A stretch of 64,000 bases of DNA from NCBI GenBank assembly GCA_903905455.1, contig CAIVGN010000134.1, positions 1-64,000 of the forward strand. Reading direction: 5' to 3'. Below, piece by piece: positions 1 to 8,181 of this stretch (position 1 is its first letter; every line of letters begins with the position of its first letter). The notes under the pieces are model-generated. The model did no database searches, was not told where the DNA came from, and saw only the letters and a program-made list of their open reading frames with translations. Origin of the DNA: an uncultured Archangium sp. GTDB lineage: Bacteria > Myxococcota > Myxococcia > Myxococcales > Myxococcaceae. A program made the translations under genes and the position numbers.

Positions 1-1
1 C

Positions 2-343
2 GGTGAGTCGTGTCGCCCCGTGGGCACCTTCGGTTGGGACAACAACCAGGGAACCCTCTGCGTGGCGGACGCGGACGGCGGCGCGGGGGCTCCCTGCACC
101 TCGGTGTTTCAGTGCGGTGCAGGCCTGGGTTGCAACCTGAACGACGCCGGCGTGGGCATGTGCCTCCAGTACTGCGTGCCCGGCAGCGTGGGCCCGTTGT
201 CCTGCGATGGCGTCAGGCGAAGCCTGCCGGACGGCGGCTTCGGTGGCCCGGCCTCCTGCGTCGACATCTTCCAGGCTCGCAACGGCGGGGCGATCTATGG
301 AGCGAGCGCCATCAACTCCATCGCCGCCGGTTACTGCGACTGA
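2..343 (+). CDS. Cys-rich exported protein, 3' end only
   Basis: This open frame enters from the left edge and stops with TGA at 341-343, so only the last 113 residues are visible and the true start lies outside the window. The fragment has about ten cysteines, many Gly, Asp and Asn residues, and a DADGGAGAPC stretch typical of the low-complexity Cys-rich surface proteins or lipoproteins that myxobacteria encode in large numbers. No enzyme motif is visible. An extracytoplasmic disulfide-rich fold is inferred from composition alone. The next gene lies 177 bases downstream on the same strand. Confidence 0.6.
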   Translation, partial: GESCRPVGTFGWDNNQGTLCVADADGGAGAPCTSVFQCGAGLGCNLNDAGVGMCLQYCVPGSVGPLSCDGVRRSLPDGGFGGPASCVDIFQARNGGAIYGASAINSIAAGYCD

Positions 344-520
344 AGCGACGGTTCGCAGGGACTTGGCAGGTTCGCGTTCTCCGCAATGCCCCCCACGACG
401 AGTCCCGTCGCCAGGAACTCGAGGCGATCGTCGGCAGACCGCTCCGCGCATCGACCGGCAGCTCTGACGCTCGGCCTGCCCGTGCCCCCGGTGCGGCGCT
501 ATGGTGCCGCGAGGTCCTCA

Positions 521-2065
521 ATGCGCGCGCTCGCTGGGTGGTGGATGGTGGTGGTGCTCGGCGCCTGCGGCGTCGACTCAGTCGATACAGGCCCCGTCGA
601 CGCGCCGTTGACCTGGTCGACCTCGCGGCTCGACTTCGGAGCCGTGGCGCCCGCGAGCACGGCGCGCAGGACCGTCACGCTCCGCAACCGCAATCGCATC
701 CCCCGCGAGGTGACGAGCGTCGCGCCGACCGACGCCCGCTTCGTCGTCCTCACGCCGCTGCCCCTCGTCGTGCCGGCCCGGGGTGAGGCAGAAGTCGAGT
801 TCGACGCGCAGCCCACCACGAGCGGGCCCGTGGAGGCCTCGCTGAGCATCGACGGCGCCCTGCTGGCGCTGGTGATGAACCGCACCGCGCCATGCCTGGA
901 AGCCCAGCCGCTGGTGGTGCCGCCCCTCGAGCGAGGCTGCCGCTCTGCCGATCAGCGCGTGCGGTTGACCAACACGTGCGCCCACCCGGTCTCGGTACGC
1001 GACGTGTCGGTGTCTGGCTCGGAGTTCGCGCTGGTGTCCTCGCCCCGCGACGCCGTGCTCGGGGGTGGCAGCTCGCTCGAGCTGCGCGTCGCGCTCCGCC
1101 CCCAGCGCGTCGGCAGCGTGCGCGCCGGCCTCCAGGTGACGCTCGACCTCGGAGATCGGCTCGAGCAGACGACCCTCGACCTGACGGGGGAAGGGACGAA
1201 CGAGCAACGGTGGCAGCAGACGCTGCGAATACCGCCGTTCCTGCCGTCGGTGGACCTGCTCCTCGTGCTCGACGACACCGCCGGCATGGAGCGCCACCGC
1301 GCCTCCGTGGAGTACAACCTCGAGACCGTGCGACGCCAACTCATCGCGAACGGCGTCGAACTCCGCGTCGGGATGCTCACCACGTCACCGGAAAGCACGC
1401 TGCGCGCGTTGCCCTCGGGTGCACTCTGGACGGACGGTCGCAGCGAGACAGCGTTCCGCGCGCTGGCCTCGTGGACCGGCACGCAGCCCGGGCCCTCGTC
1501 GTGCCTCGAGTCGCTCACCCACTTCGCGAATGGACCGCTCGCGAGCTTCCACCGCCCCGAGGCCTCGCTCTTCGTGGTGTGCGTGACGAACCAACCCGAC
1601 GCAGCCCCAGGACCCGCCCTGGCCGCCTTCACCACGCTGCGCTCGTTGCTGCCGCCCGGTACGCAGATGAACGTGGTCGCGCGTCAGGTCGACTCGCCGT
1701 GGCTGCCCGCGTCGTGCGGCGGCACGCTCGACACCGGAACCCTCTCGTCACTCGCTACCTTCTTTCAGGGCAGGGAAGCGGAGCTCTGCGAGCCTGATTG
1801 GTCCAGCTCCATCGCGCAGCTCCAGTTCCCAGTCGAGTCCGGGTACCGCACCCGCTTCAGCCTGCTGGAGGTCCCAGATCTCTTGCGCGGCCCGCTGCGT
1901 GTCGAGCTCGATGGCGTGATGCTGCCCGAGGTGGATCCCAACCCCAACCTCGCGACCCGCATCTGGAAATGGGACGGCACGCGCAACGAGCTGCTCTTCG
2001 ATCCCCTGTACTCCCCGGAGCCCGGCTCCACGGTGAGGGTCGAAGGCATCCGAGCCTGCCCCTGA
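521..2065 (+). CDS. Putative lipoprotein with Ig-like and degenerate vWA-like domains
   Basis: The protein has 514 residues. I chose the ATG at 521 because it gives a clean lipoprotein signal peptide (MRALAGWWMVVVLGAC, lipobox LGAC) and has GAGG seven bases upstream; an open frame continues upstream but does not look like a signal sequence. After the lipidated Cys come two beta-rich segments of the type seen in SPD-2/Hydin or choice-of-anchor repeats (about residues 35-130 and 135-230, e.g. RLDFGAVAPAS and RTVTLRNRN). From about residue 245 there is a von Willebrand A-like start (VDLLLVLDDTAGM). Its MIDAS motif is degenerate (DDTAGM instead of DxSxS), so metal-dependent ligand binding is doubtful. 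It is probably anchored in the outer membrane. Its role is unknown. Confidence 0.7.
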   Translation: MRALAGWWMVVVLGACGVDSVDTGPVDAPLTWSTSRLDFGAVAPASTARRTVTLRNRNRIPREVTSVAPTDARFVVLTPLPLVVPARGEAEVEFDAQPTTSGPVEASLSIDGALLALVMNRTAPCLEAQPLVVPPLERGCRSADQRVRLTNTCAHPVSVRDVSVSGSEFALVSSPRDAVLGGGSSLELRVALRPQRVGSVRAGLQVTLDLGDRLEQTTLDLTGEGTNEQRWQQTLRIPPFLPSVDLLLVLDDTAGMERHRASVEYNLETVRRQLIANGVELRVGMLTTSPESTLRALPSGALWTDGRSETAFRALASWTGTQPGPSSCLESLTHFANGPLASFHRPEASLFVVCVTNQPDAAPGPALAAFTTLRSLLPPGTQMNVVARQVDSPWLPASCGGTLDTGTLSSLATFFQGREAELCEPDWSSSIAQLQFPVESGYRTRFSLLEVPDLLRGPLRVELDGVMLPEVDPNPNLATRIWKWDGTRNELLFDPLYSPEPGSTVRVEGIRACP

Positions 2066-2160
2066 CCAACGCCGCGTGAGGTTGGTGGCTCCACGCCGCC
2101 ACGCAAGACACCGGCAGGAGCGAAGGGCCCCCGCCGGCGTCCAGCCAGCACCGCGAGGAC

Positions 2161-2637
2161 TCAGGCCTTCACGGCGGCCGACTTCACGGCGATCTTCTTC
2201 GTCGGCGCGGCAGCCAGGCGCGGCACCGTGACGGTGAGAATCCCCTGCTTGAGCTCGGCGTTGACATGGTCGATGTCGACGCCCTGGGGCAGCGTGAACG
2301 TGCGGGCGAAGCTGCCGTAGCGCCGCTCGCACACGTAATAGGTGTCTGTCTTGTCCTCGCGCTCATTGCGCCGGTTGCCCGAGATCGTCAGCCGATCTCC
2401 GACCGCGCTGATGTCCAGGTCCTTCTCGACGAAGCCCGGGACATCCGCATTGAAGATGTACGCGTTCGCCGTCTCCTTCACGTCGAACGACGCCACGATG
2501 CCTTCCGTGGGCATGGCGCCGAGCAGCGGAGCCATCTCGCTGAAGGGGTCCCACTTCATCAGGTCGCGCAGCGTGGGGATCCGCGGCACGCCCTGGAGGT
2601 TGCCGCCGTTGCCTTTTCGAATCGCAAGTTCAGCCAT
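2161..2637 (-). CDS. Small heat-shock protein, Hsp20/alpha-crystallin family
   Basis: The protein has 158 residues. The alpha-crystallin domain spans roughly residues 45-140, with typical strand motifs (DVPGFVEKDLDI, DRLTISGNRR, YGSFARTFTLP) and ends in an Lys/Ala-rich tail. Hsp20 proteins are ATP-independent holdases that form oligomers around unfolding proteins in the cytoplasm. The expected V-P-R-type C-terminal anchor is present as TVTVPRL. It is the second gene of a two-gene set: the other Hsp20 (2677-3168) lies 39 bases upstream on the same strand and shares the N-terminal pattern, suggesting duplication. GGAG lies eight bases upstream of the ATG. The sigma-54-type promoter at 3225-3240 probably serves both genes. 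Confidence 0.92.
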   Translation of the reverse strand: MAELAIRKGNGGNLQGVPRIPTLRDLMKWDPFSEMAPLLGAMPTEGIVASFDVKETANAYIFNADVPGFVEKDLDISAVGDRLTISGNRRNEREDKTDTYYVCERRYGSFARTFTLPQGVDIDHVNAELKQGILTVTVPRLAAAPTKKIAVKSAAVKA

Positions 2638-2676
2638 GGTGTGTGTCTCCGGTGTGAGGATGGAATTCGAGCGGGG

Positions 2677-3168
2677 TCACTTCTTGTCGGCGTGGACGGG
2701 GATGTGCTTGGCCACCGACTCGCCGGTCTTGGGGATCTGGACGAAGAGCACGCCGTTCTTCAGCTCGGCAGTGACCTTGTTGGCGTCGACGTCCGTGGGC
2801 AGGTTGAAGGTGCGGGAGAACGAGCCCCAGGTGCGCTCGGCACGGTAGGAGGTCTCGCCCTTCACTTCGGAGTCGGTCTCGCGCTTGCCGCTGACGACGA
2901 GGCGGTTGTTGGTCAACGAGACGTCGAGATCCTTCTCGACCACGCCGGGCATGTCGGCCTGCAAGATGAACGCGTCGTGCGTCTCGCTCAGGTCGAACAT
3001 CGGGTTGAAGGTGATGCCCACGCGCTCGGTCGGAAAGCCCCGGTACATGTCGGAGATCGGATCCCAGCGGAGCATTTCGCGCATCGCCTGGAACGGATCG
3101 AACTGGTACCCGAGATCGGGGAGGAGGGAGCTGAGGGAGGGTTCGTTACGGAGGCTGAGGTTGGCCAC
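2677..3168 (-). CDS. Small heat-shock protein, Hsp20/alpha-crystallin family
   Basis: The protein has 163 residues from the GTG at 3168. I chose this start over a longer open frame because AAGGA lies about ten bases upstream and because it aligns MANLSLRN with the MAELAIRK start of the neighbouring Hsp20. A longer start would also overrun the promoter. The alpha-crystallin domain covers about residues 50-150 (DMPGVVEKDLDVS, NRLVVSGKRE, GSFSRTFNLP). The C-terminus carries FVQIPKT, an I-x-I/V-like anchor for oligomer assembly. It is a cytoplasmic holdase chaperone, related to SP21/HspA-type myxobacterial proteins by family. It is first in the pair with 2161-2637. Confidence 0.92.
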   Translation of the reverse strand: MANLSLRNEPSLSSLLPDLGYQFDPFQAMREMLRWDPISDMYRGFPTERVGITFNPMFDLSETHDAFILQADMPGVVEKDLDVSLTNNRLVVSGKRETDSEVKGETSYRAERTWGSFSRTFNLPTDVDANKVTAELKNGVLFVQIPKTGESVAKHIPVHADKK

Positions 3169-3485
3169 GGGACTGTGTCCTTGTTGGAATGGGGACGACG
3201 ACTCGATGGAGTCGCGACCGAGTGAGCAATCCACGTGCCCACTCGCACTCACCCCGGAACACGTTCACGCAGGCCGAACTTCTTGCGGCCGATTTTCCCT
3301 GCGGCGCCTCCAGAGCCCGCGAAAACACCGCGGTACGGAGCGTTCGTCACGACGCAAAGACTGACTGCGTGTGAGCAACACGGAGCCGCCCTACCGAGGC
3401 CTCCCCATTTTCCGGGTGATCCTCCGTGTGACCCCTGGTGACGGCTGGTACCGAAAGCCCGGCCCCCCGTCGTCGTCATGACTGC
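3169..3485. other. Divergent intergenic region between hsp20 and the HDAC-like gene
   Basis: This stretch of about 317 bases separates divergent genes. The left part carries the minus-strand sigma-54 element (3225-3240) and the hsp20 leader. In the right part (3250-3485) I see short GC-rich inverted segments but no convincing plus-strand promoter and no clear Shine-Dalgarno sequence before the ATG at 3486. No conserved small ORF is evident. Confidence 0.5.
3225..3240 (-). promoter_or_regulatory. Sigma-54 (-24/-12) promoter candidate for the hsp20 pair
   Basis: Read on the minus strand, the element is GGGCACGTGGATTGCT. It matches the consensus TGGCACG-N4-TTGCT at every fixed position except the first base. 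The GG and GC dinucleotides have the required spacing. The predicted start point is near 3214, giving a leader of about 46 bases that contains the AAGGA ribosome site of the GTG at 3168. Sigma-54 control would require an NtrC-type activator, and none is encoded beside these genes. Confidence 0.65.
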
Positions 3486-4373
3486 ATGAACATCCCCATC
3501 TTTTATGACGCAGCGCAGAACGCGACCGAGGCCCTCCCCTCCCCTTCGGCGGCCAAGCCCCGGCACGTGGTCGAGTCGTGGTCCCGGCTCGGCCTGCCGC
3601 TCGACGTGCGGAGCTTCAAGCCGGTCACCGCGAGCGACCTCAGCCGGGTTCACTCTCCGCAGTACGTGCACGACGTGCTCACCCTGGTCGAAGAGAACGG
3701 CTTCGGCACCCGCAGCGAAGACGTCGCCCGGTCTCTGCTGTGGACCAGCGGGAGCTTCGTGGCCGCCGCCGAGCATGCCCTCGCGACGGGACTGGTGGCG
3801 TGTTCGCCGACCAGCGGCTTCCACCACGCCGAGTACTCGAGCGGCGGGGGCTACTGCACCTTCAACGGGCTGATGGTCGCGGCCGATCGCCTGCTGAGCG
3901 CCGGCGTGCGCTCCGTGGGCATCCTCGACTGCGACGCCCACTACGGCAACGGCACGGTCGACATCCTCAAGCGCGTGCGTCGGTTCTCCGGCCACGTGGA
4001 GCACTTCACCCGCAGTCACCCGGACTATGGGCTCGATGCCAAACGCTTTCTCAGGTCGCTCGAGGGGCTGCTCGGTGACTGGGCCGAGGCCGGCGTGGGG
4101 GTCGTGCTCTACCAGGCCGGCGCCGACCCGCATGTCGATGACCCGCTGGGCGGCATCCTGACCACCAAGCAAATGCGGGAACGCGACCGCATCGTGTTCA
4201 GCACGTGTGCCCGGCTCGAGTTGCCCATCGCCTGGAACCTCGCCGGCGGCTACCAGGAGCGCCCCGCCGCCACCTTCGCGGAGCGCATCCGCCCGGTCCT
4301 CGAACTCCATGACAACACCATGCGGGAGTGCGTCAGCGCGTTTTCCCCGCACAATCGAGCCCCGGGCCATTGA
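3486..4373 (+). CDS. Histone deacetylase-family (acetoin utilisation/AphA-like) deacetylase
   Basis: The protein has 295 residues. The ATG at 3486 gives MNIPIFYD, the usual first strand of the arginase/deacetylase fold; the upstream in-frame start adds unconserved residues. Class II-type motifs are visible: the twin His GFHHAEY (about 113-114), the metal site DCDAHYGNGT (D148, D150, H152), AGADPHVDDPLGG (about 218-230) with the third metal Asp, and a late AGGY segment. Bacterial members are Zn hydrolases acting on acetyl-lysine, acetylpolyamines or related amides. The substrate cannot be told from sequence. The usual catalytic Tyr probably lies in AGGYQE. The gene stands alone, and its stop codon overlaps the promoter at 4370-4398. 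Confidence 0.85.
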   Translation: MNIPIFYDAAQNATEALPSPSAAKPRHVVESWSRLGLPLDVRSFKPVTASDLSRVHSPQYVHDVLTLVEENGFGTRSEDVARSLLWTSGSFVAAAEHALATGLVACSPTSGFHHAEYSSGGGYCTFNGLMVAADRLLSAGVRSVGILDCDAHYGNGTVDILKRVRRFSGHVEHFTRSHPDYGLDAKRFLRSLEGLLGDWAEAGVGVVLYQAGADPHVDDPLGGILTTKQMRERDRIVFSTCARLELPIAWNLAGGYQERPAATFAERIRPVLELHDNTMRECVSAFSPHNRAPGH

Positions 4374-4398
4374 AACGACGCTGATTGTCGTGTATACG
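4370..4398 (+). promoter_or_regulatory. Sigma-70-type promoter for the sigma-like/metK operon
   Basis: TTGAAA at 4370-4375 and TATACG at 4393-4398 are separated by exactly 17 bases, close to the housekeeping consensus and unusual in this GC-rich sequence. The -35 box overlaps the stop codon of the upstream deacetylase gene. A start near 4405 would give a leader of about 215 bases before the ATG at 4620. Confidence 0.55.
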
Positions 4399-4433
4399 TT
4401 TGAGGCACTACGCAGTCGCAGTCAGCACCAGTA

Positions 4434-4482
4434 GAGGGGCCAGCCCCTCGGCGCCGGGATTTCTGGATCTTGAGCGGGCGCC
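4434..4482 (+). promoter_or_regulatory. Inverted repeats in the leader of the sigma-like/metK operon
   Basis: A perfect inverted repeat GAGGGGC-CA-GCCCCTC occupies 4434-4449. A second pair of GGCGCC arms lies at 4450-4455 and 4477-4482. Both sit in the predicted 5' leader downstream of the promoter at 4370-4398. They could form RNA stems that affect mRNA stability or attenuation, or they could bind a regulator. I could not match the region to a known riboswitch. Confidence 0.35.
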
Positions 4483-4619
4483 CCAATGCAGCCTCTAAGA
4501 ATCCGGCCTCCACACGGACCGGGACGACGTGACGCGCTGCCTCTGCGCGCGTGACGACCCGTCTCGCCGTCTCCGCCGGCCAGCATCCGTGTCTCATCAA
4601 CCCCAAACCTCGAGGTGTC

Positions 4620-5459
4620 ATGTCTGCGTCAGCGGAGAAGGTGAAGTCGTGTCTGGTTTGTCTCGTGCGCGGGGAGTTGGCGGCTGACGTCGAGCCGGCG
4701 CGCGCGTTGAAGCGCCTCGCCGCCCGGGCACTGCGCAATGCCCGCGGGGGCCGCGTGGTGACGAGGGAGGAGACCGAGGACCTGGTGCAGGAGTTCCTGC
4801 TCAAGGTGCTCGCGCTCCGCGGCCAGCGCGGCGCGAAGGAGCTCGCGGCCCAGTGGGAGGCGATGTCGCTGCCGCTCTTCAGTGGCTACGTGCGGTCGAT
4901 GATGAAGAACCTCGCGGTCGACGACAACCCGATGTGGGACGTGCAGCGGGCGCTGCGCGAGGTGGTGAAGGCGGCGCTCGCCGATGGCCTGCCGCCGGCG
5001 CAGGGGCTGCCCTCCGCGCTCGAGAAGTCGGGGCGCTTCGTTCGCGGCTTCGTCGCCGCGGCGTGCGCCGAGCTGGTGAACCGTGACCTGGCCCCCGACG
5101 CGGCGGCCCTCACCTCGGCCCTGATGGCCGAGTACGCGCTGGGGTTGAGCGTCGCCGAGGGCGCCGACACGGCCCTCGTCGAGTCGTCGGCCGAGCGCGC
5201 GGATGAAGCGCTCAGTGCCAGCGCCACCAGCGTCGCCGTCGTCGCGCGCTTCCTCGCGGAGGTGGGGCCGGAGGGCGGCCAGATGCTCGCCCTGCGGAAG
5301 CACGGCTTCGCGGAGATGGCCCGGCGCCTGGGCCTCGCGCTGTCCACCGCGCACGGTCGCTACGGCCAGGCCGAGGCGACCTTGGCGAAGGTCGCGCGGC
5401 GGCTGGGCGCAGATCGCCAGGCGCTCGAGCGGGCCCTCGCGACGTTGAGCGTGGCCTGA
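4620..5459 (+). CDS. Sigma-70-like (ECF-type) regulatory protein, divergent
   Basis: The protein has 279 residues from the ATG at 4620, preceded by CGAGGT; an earlier in-frame GTG/ATG would lack this site. Near residues 45-60 the sequence TREETEDLVQEFLLKVL resembles sigma region 2 (the DLVQEvF-like helix). Near the C-terminus GFAEMARRLGLALSTAHGRYGQA resembles the region 4 helix-turn-helix. The middle is Ala-rich with no recognised domain. I infer a divergent sigma-like transcription factor with a long linker; it could also be only a DNA-binding relative. Seven bases separate it from the next small gene, and metK follows, so the three are probably co-transcribed. Confidence 0.55.
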   Translation: MSASAEKVKSCLVCLVRGELAADVEPARALKRLAARALRNARGGRVVTREETEDLVQEFLLKVLALRGQRGAKELAAQWEAMSLPLFSGYVRSMMKNLAVDDNPMWDVQRALREVVKAALADGLPPAQGLPSALEKSGRFVRGFVAAACAELVNRDLAPDAAALTSALMAEYALGLSVAEGADTALVESSAERADEALSASATSVAVVARFLAEVGPEGGQMLALRKHGFAEMARRLGLALSTAHGRYGQAEATLAKVARRLGADRQALERALATLSVA

Positions 5460-5466
5460 GGCGACC

Positions 5467-5736
5467 GTGCGTGACGAGCGCTCGACTGAGCCGCGCGTCG
5501 GCCTGCACCTCGATGTGCTCTTGCACCGTTTCGACCAGCTCGAGCCGTGGCTGCTCAAGCGCAGCTGGCCGCCGATGACGTACCTGTTGATGCCCGGCGT
5601 GCGTGCGGCTGCCCAGCGGCTCGCCCTCGAGTTCGACGCGCTCGCGCCCAGCGACCCGCTCGCCGCCGAAAAGGCCGCGACGCTCCGTCGTCTGTTGGCT
5701 GCGTTTCATCGCCTTCCCTCCAAGGAGCCCCCATGA
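5467..5736 (+). CDS. Small protein of unknown function, coupled to metK
   Basis: The protein has 89 residues and a GTG start. It is predicted to be mostly helical (VLLHRFDQLEPWLLKRSWPP, then a long Ala/Leu-rich helix) with no signal peptide or cysteines. It begins seven bases after the sigma-like gene stops, and its TGA overlaps the metK start (ATGA at 5733-5736), a strong sign of translational coupling. I do not recognise a family. The placement suggests a partner or regulator of one of its neighbours, but that is inference. Confidence 0.6.
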   Translation: MRDERSTEPRVGLHLDVLLHRFDQLEPWLLKRSWPPMTYLLMPGVRAAAQRLALEFDALAPSDPLAAEKAATLRRLLAAFHRLPSKEPP

Positions 5737-6860
5737 GCCTGTTCCAAGATGGTCTGTTCACCAGCGAGGCCGTTTCAGAAGGTCACCCGGACAAGGTCGC
5801 CGACCTCATCAGCGACACGGTGCTCGACGCCTGTCTCGCGCAGAACCCCAGGGCGCGCGCCGCGGTCGAGACGCTCGTCACCACCAACCGGGTCATCGTC
5901 TCGGGCGAGCTCGGCGGCGTGCGGGACCTCGACGTCGAGGCGCTGGTGCGCGCGGCGATTCGGAGCGTCGGCTACGACGGCCCCGACTTCAGCCCGGAGA
6001 CGGTGCGCATCGAGGACCTGCTGCACACCCAGTCGGAGGAGATCGCCAGCGCGGTCGGCGGCGAGGGGACGGGGGCGGGCGACCAGGGCCTGATGTTCGG
6101 CTACGCGACCCACGAGACGCAGGAGCGCATGCCGCTGCCCCACGTGCTCTCGCACGCGCTGCTCTCGTGGCTCACCCGGCGAAGGAAGGCCGGCGGGACC
6201 GGGCTGGGCCCCGATGCCAAGAGCCAGGTGACGGTGCGCTACGCGGGGGGCAAGCCCCACAGCCTCGACACCATCGTGGTCTCCCACCAGCACCGCCCGG
6301 GCGCCCAGGCCGAGGTCGAGGCGCTGGTGCGGGAGGCCATCGAGGCCTGCGTGCCGCCCGGGCTGCGGTCGTCGGCGACGAAGGTGCTGGTGAACCCCTC
6401 GGGGTCCTTCGTGGTGGGTGGGCCGGCGGCGGACACGGGGCTCACGGGCCGGAAGATCATCGTGGACACCTATGGCGGTGCGGCGCCGCACGGCGGGGGC
6501 GCCTTCTCGGGCAAGGACCCCACGAAGGTCGACCGGTCGGGGGCCTACGCCGCGCGGTGGGTGGCGAAGAACGTCGTCGCTGCGGGGCTGGCAGAGCGCT
6601 GCCTGGTGCAGGTCGCCTACGTCATCGGCGTGGCCCGCCCCGTGTCGTTCGCCGTGGAGACCTTCGGGACTGGCGCGGTGAGCGCGGAGCAACTCGCGGC
6701 CTGCGTCGACCTCACGCCGCGCGGCCTCCGGGAGCGGCTGCAGCTCGAGCGCCCCATCTACGCGGTCACCGCGTCGGGTGGCCACTTCGGGCGGACGCCG
6801 GGGGCCGACGGGTCGTTCTCCTGGGAGCGCGAGGACCTCGAGCTGGCCGGGCCGGGGTGA
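5733..6860 (+). CDS. metK: S-adenosylmethionine synthetase
   Basis: The protein has 375 residues, slightly shorter than the usual 380-390. It makes S-adenosylmethionine from methionine and ATP in the cytoplasm. Characteristic motifs are the N-terminal LFTSEAVSEGHPDKVAD, the GAGDQGLMFGYAT signature (about 110-122), DAKSQVTVRY, and the P-loop-like GGGAFSGKDPTKVDRS (about 253-268). The ATG at 5733 has AAGGAG six bases upstream and overlaps the stop of the small gene before it. The QSPDI-type segment is altered (QSEEIASAV), as in some divergent MetK proteins. Co-transcription with a sigma-like factor is unusual and may mean this is a second, conditionally used copy; one window cannot show that. 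Confidence 0.93.
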   Translation: MSLFQDGLFTSEAVSEGHPDKVADLISDTVLDACLAQNPRARAAVETLVTTNRVIVSGELGGVRDLDVEALVRAAIRSVGYDGPDFSPETVRIEDLLHTQSEEIASAVGGEGTGAGDQGLMFGYATHETQERMPLPHVLSHALLSWLTRRRKAGGTGLGPDAKSQVTVRYAGGKPHSLDTIVVSHQHRPGAQAEVEALVREAIEACVPPGLRSSATKVLVNPSGSFVVGGPAADTGLTGRKIIVDTYGGAAPHGGGAFSGKDPTKVDRSGAYAARWVAKNVVAAGLAERCLVQVAYVIGVARPVSFAVETFGTGAVSAEQLAACVDLTPRGLRERLQLERPIYAVTASGGHFGRTPGADGSFSWEREDLELAGPG

Positions 6861-6896
6861 GCCCCGGCGGCGTCGAAGACCACGCGGTCGACGCCG
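6851..6896 (+). terminator. Tandem hairpins at the end of metK
   Basis: GCCGGGG-TGAG-CCCCGGC (6851-6868) forms a seven-base stem across the metK stop. Just after it CGGCGTCGA (6868-6876) pairs with TCGACGCCG (6888-6896), a nine-base stem with an 11-base loop. The two stems share one base, so they are alternatives or form in sequence. There is no U-run, so intrinsic termination is uncertain. The position between convergent genes supports a transcription-ending role. Confidence 0.45.
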
Positions 6897-6968
6897 GTGC
6901 CCTCGAGCGCCACGCCCGGGCCTACCGACGCGTCGGCGCTCCCTGAACGGCCTGGGGGGCGGGCCCGC

Positions 6969-7961
6969 TCACCGCGCCCGCTTCTGCAGCCGGGCGAACA
7001 GGGTCTCGAGCTGCCCCGCCACGATGCCCCGGCCAATCGATCGCTTGATCCCCCCGGCGAAGCCCTCGACCTTGTCGGTGGAGGTGTGGTTCGAGAAGAC
7101 CACCACGGTGCCGCCGTCGGCCGGCAACAGCGCCACGATGGCCTGCTCGCAGTTGAAGCCCTCGCTCACGTAGAACTGCCTTTGCAGCACCACGAACGCA
7201 TCGCCGCTGGCCATGGAGAGCCCGTGGGTCAGGGCGATGGTCGGTACGCCGCTGACCTTGAACTGCTCCCAGCGGAACACCTCGTGGCTGCCAGGCACCT
7301 TCGAGGCCGGGTAGTTGAGCATCGCCGCCCACGCCCGCGGCGCGTACTCCTGGAGCGGGATGGTGTTCATCACCGCCGTGAGCTCGTCTCCGGGCGAGCG
7401 CACCTTCCCGTCACCCCGGTCGTAGTCGACGATGCCCCAGAGGCCCTTGGCCCGGTAGGCGCGGTACCGGGCGAGCAGGGCCAGGCGCAGCTGGTGCTCG
7501 ATGGCCGGGGTGGTCGCGGGCAGCTCGTTGAACTCGGCGAGCTCGGCGCTGGAGAGGTTGAGATCGGCGCCGGGGCTGGCGGACTGGTAGCGCTTGACCC
7601 GCGACGAGGTGTCGGGCTGCAGCTTGAGCTTGGCGAAGGCCCCCACGGAGCTCTCGCCCGAGAGGGTGGCGGTGGCCAGCGCGTTGGGGTCGATGGCCTG
7701 GAGCACGCCCTCGCTGAGCTGCTTGTTCAGGGCGGCCGGCGTGGCCTTGACGAAGAAGGCGTAGCCAATGGTGAGATCGCGGTCACCCGCCCCCGGGGTC
7801 TCCCGGCGGACGATGGAGCCGGCCTCGATGGTGGCGATCTCCTCTGGCGAGTAGCCCACCGCGGCGAGCAGCGCGTCGGCGGCGGGCAGCGTGGCCCAGG
7901 CGGAAGCCGAGAGCAGGACCAGGCACGACGAAGCAAGACCAGCCAGCGGAGCGCGTCGCAT
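6969..7961 (-). CDS. Exported protein of unknown function
   Basis: The protein has 330 residues from the ATG at 7961, which gives a Sec signal peptide ([17 protein letters not shown] then SASAWA, cleavage likely after AWA). An ATG at 7991 would only lengthen the n-region. No ribosome site is strong for either. The mature part has no cysteine pattern or catalytic motif I recognise. It is mixed alpha/beta, with a segment [19 protein letters not shown] and a C-terminal [16 protein letters not shown]. It is probably periplasmic or outer-membrane associated. It is divergent from the cyclic glucan synthase and convergent with metK. Confidence 0.7.
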   Translation of the reverse strand: MRRAPLAGLASSCLVLLSASAWATLPAADALLAAVGYSPEEIATIEAGSIVRRETPGAGDRDLTIGYAFFVKATPAALNKQLSEGVLQAIDPNALATATLSGESSVGAFAKLKLQPDTSSRVKRYQSASPGADLNLSSAELAEFNELPATTPAIEHQLRLALLARYRAYRAKGLWGIVDYDRGDGKVRSPGDELTAVMNTIPLQEYAPRAWAAMLNYPASKVPGSHEVFRWEQFKVSGVPTIALTHGLSMASGDAFVVLQRQFYVSEGFNCEQAIVALLPADGGTVVVFSNHTSTDKVEGFAGGIKRSIGRGIVAGQLETLFARLQKRAR

Positions 7962-8181
7962 GGGGCGGCCCCAGAGCAGCGATCGCGCCATGGCCGAGAC
8001 CCGTGGAGTTGCCGTCCCTTGCACCAAAGGCCCTCGGCGAACCTCCAGACGACTCCTTCATCCTGAGCGCGGACCCCATCATTCCGACGGAGCCCGCCGG
8101 GAGCGCTCGTCTCCACCGACCTCGCTCCGAGGGCGCGCGCGCGTGGTCCCGGAACTGCACACACGCTCTCACCGGCCCGCC

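Noticed and set aside
4405-4619. S-adenosylmethionine riboswitch in the leader before the sigma-like gene and metK
   Set aside because: Stable stems exist, but I could not fit a known SAM aptamer core. Kept only as a structured leader.
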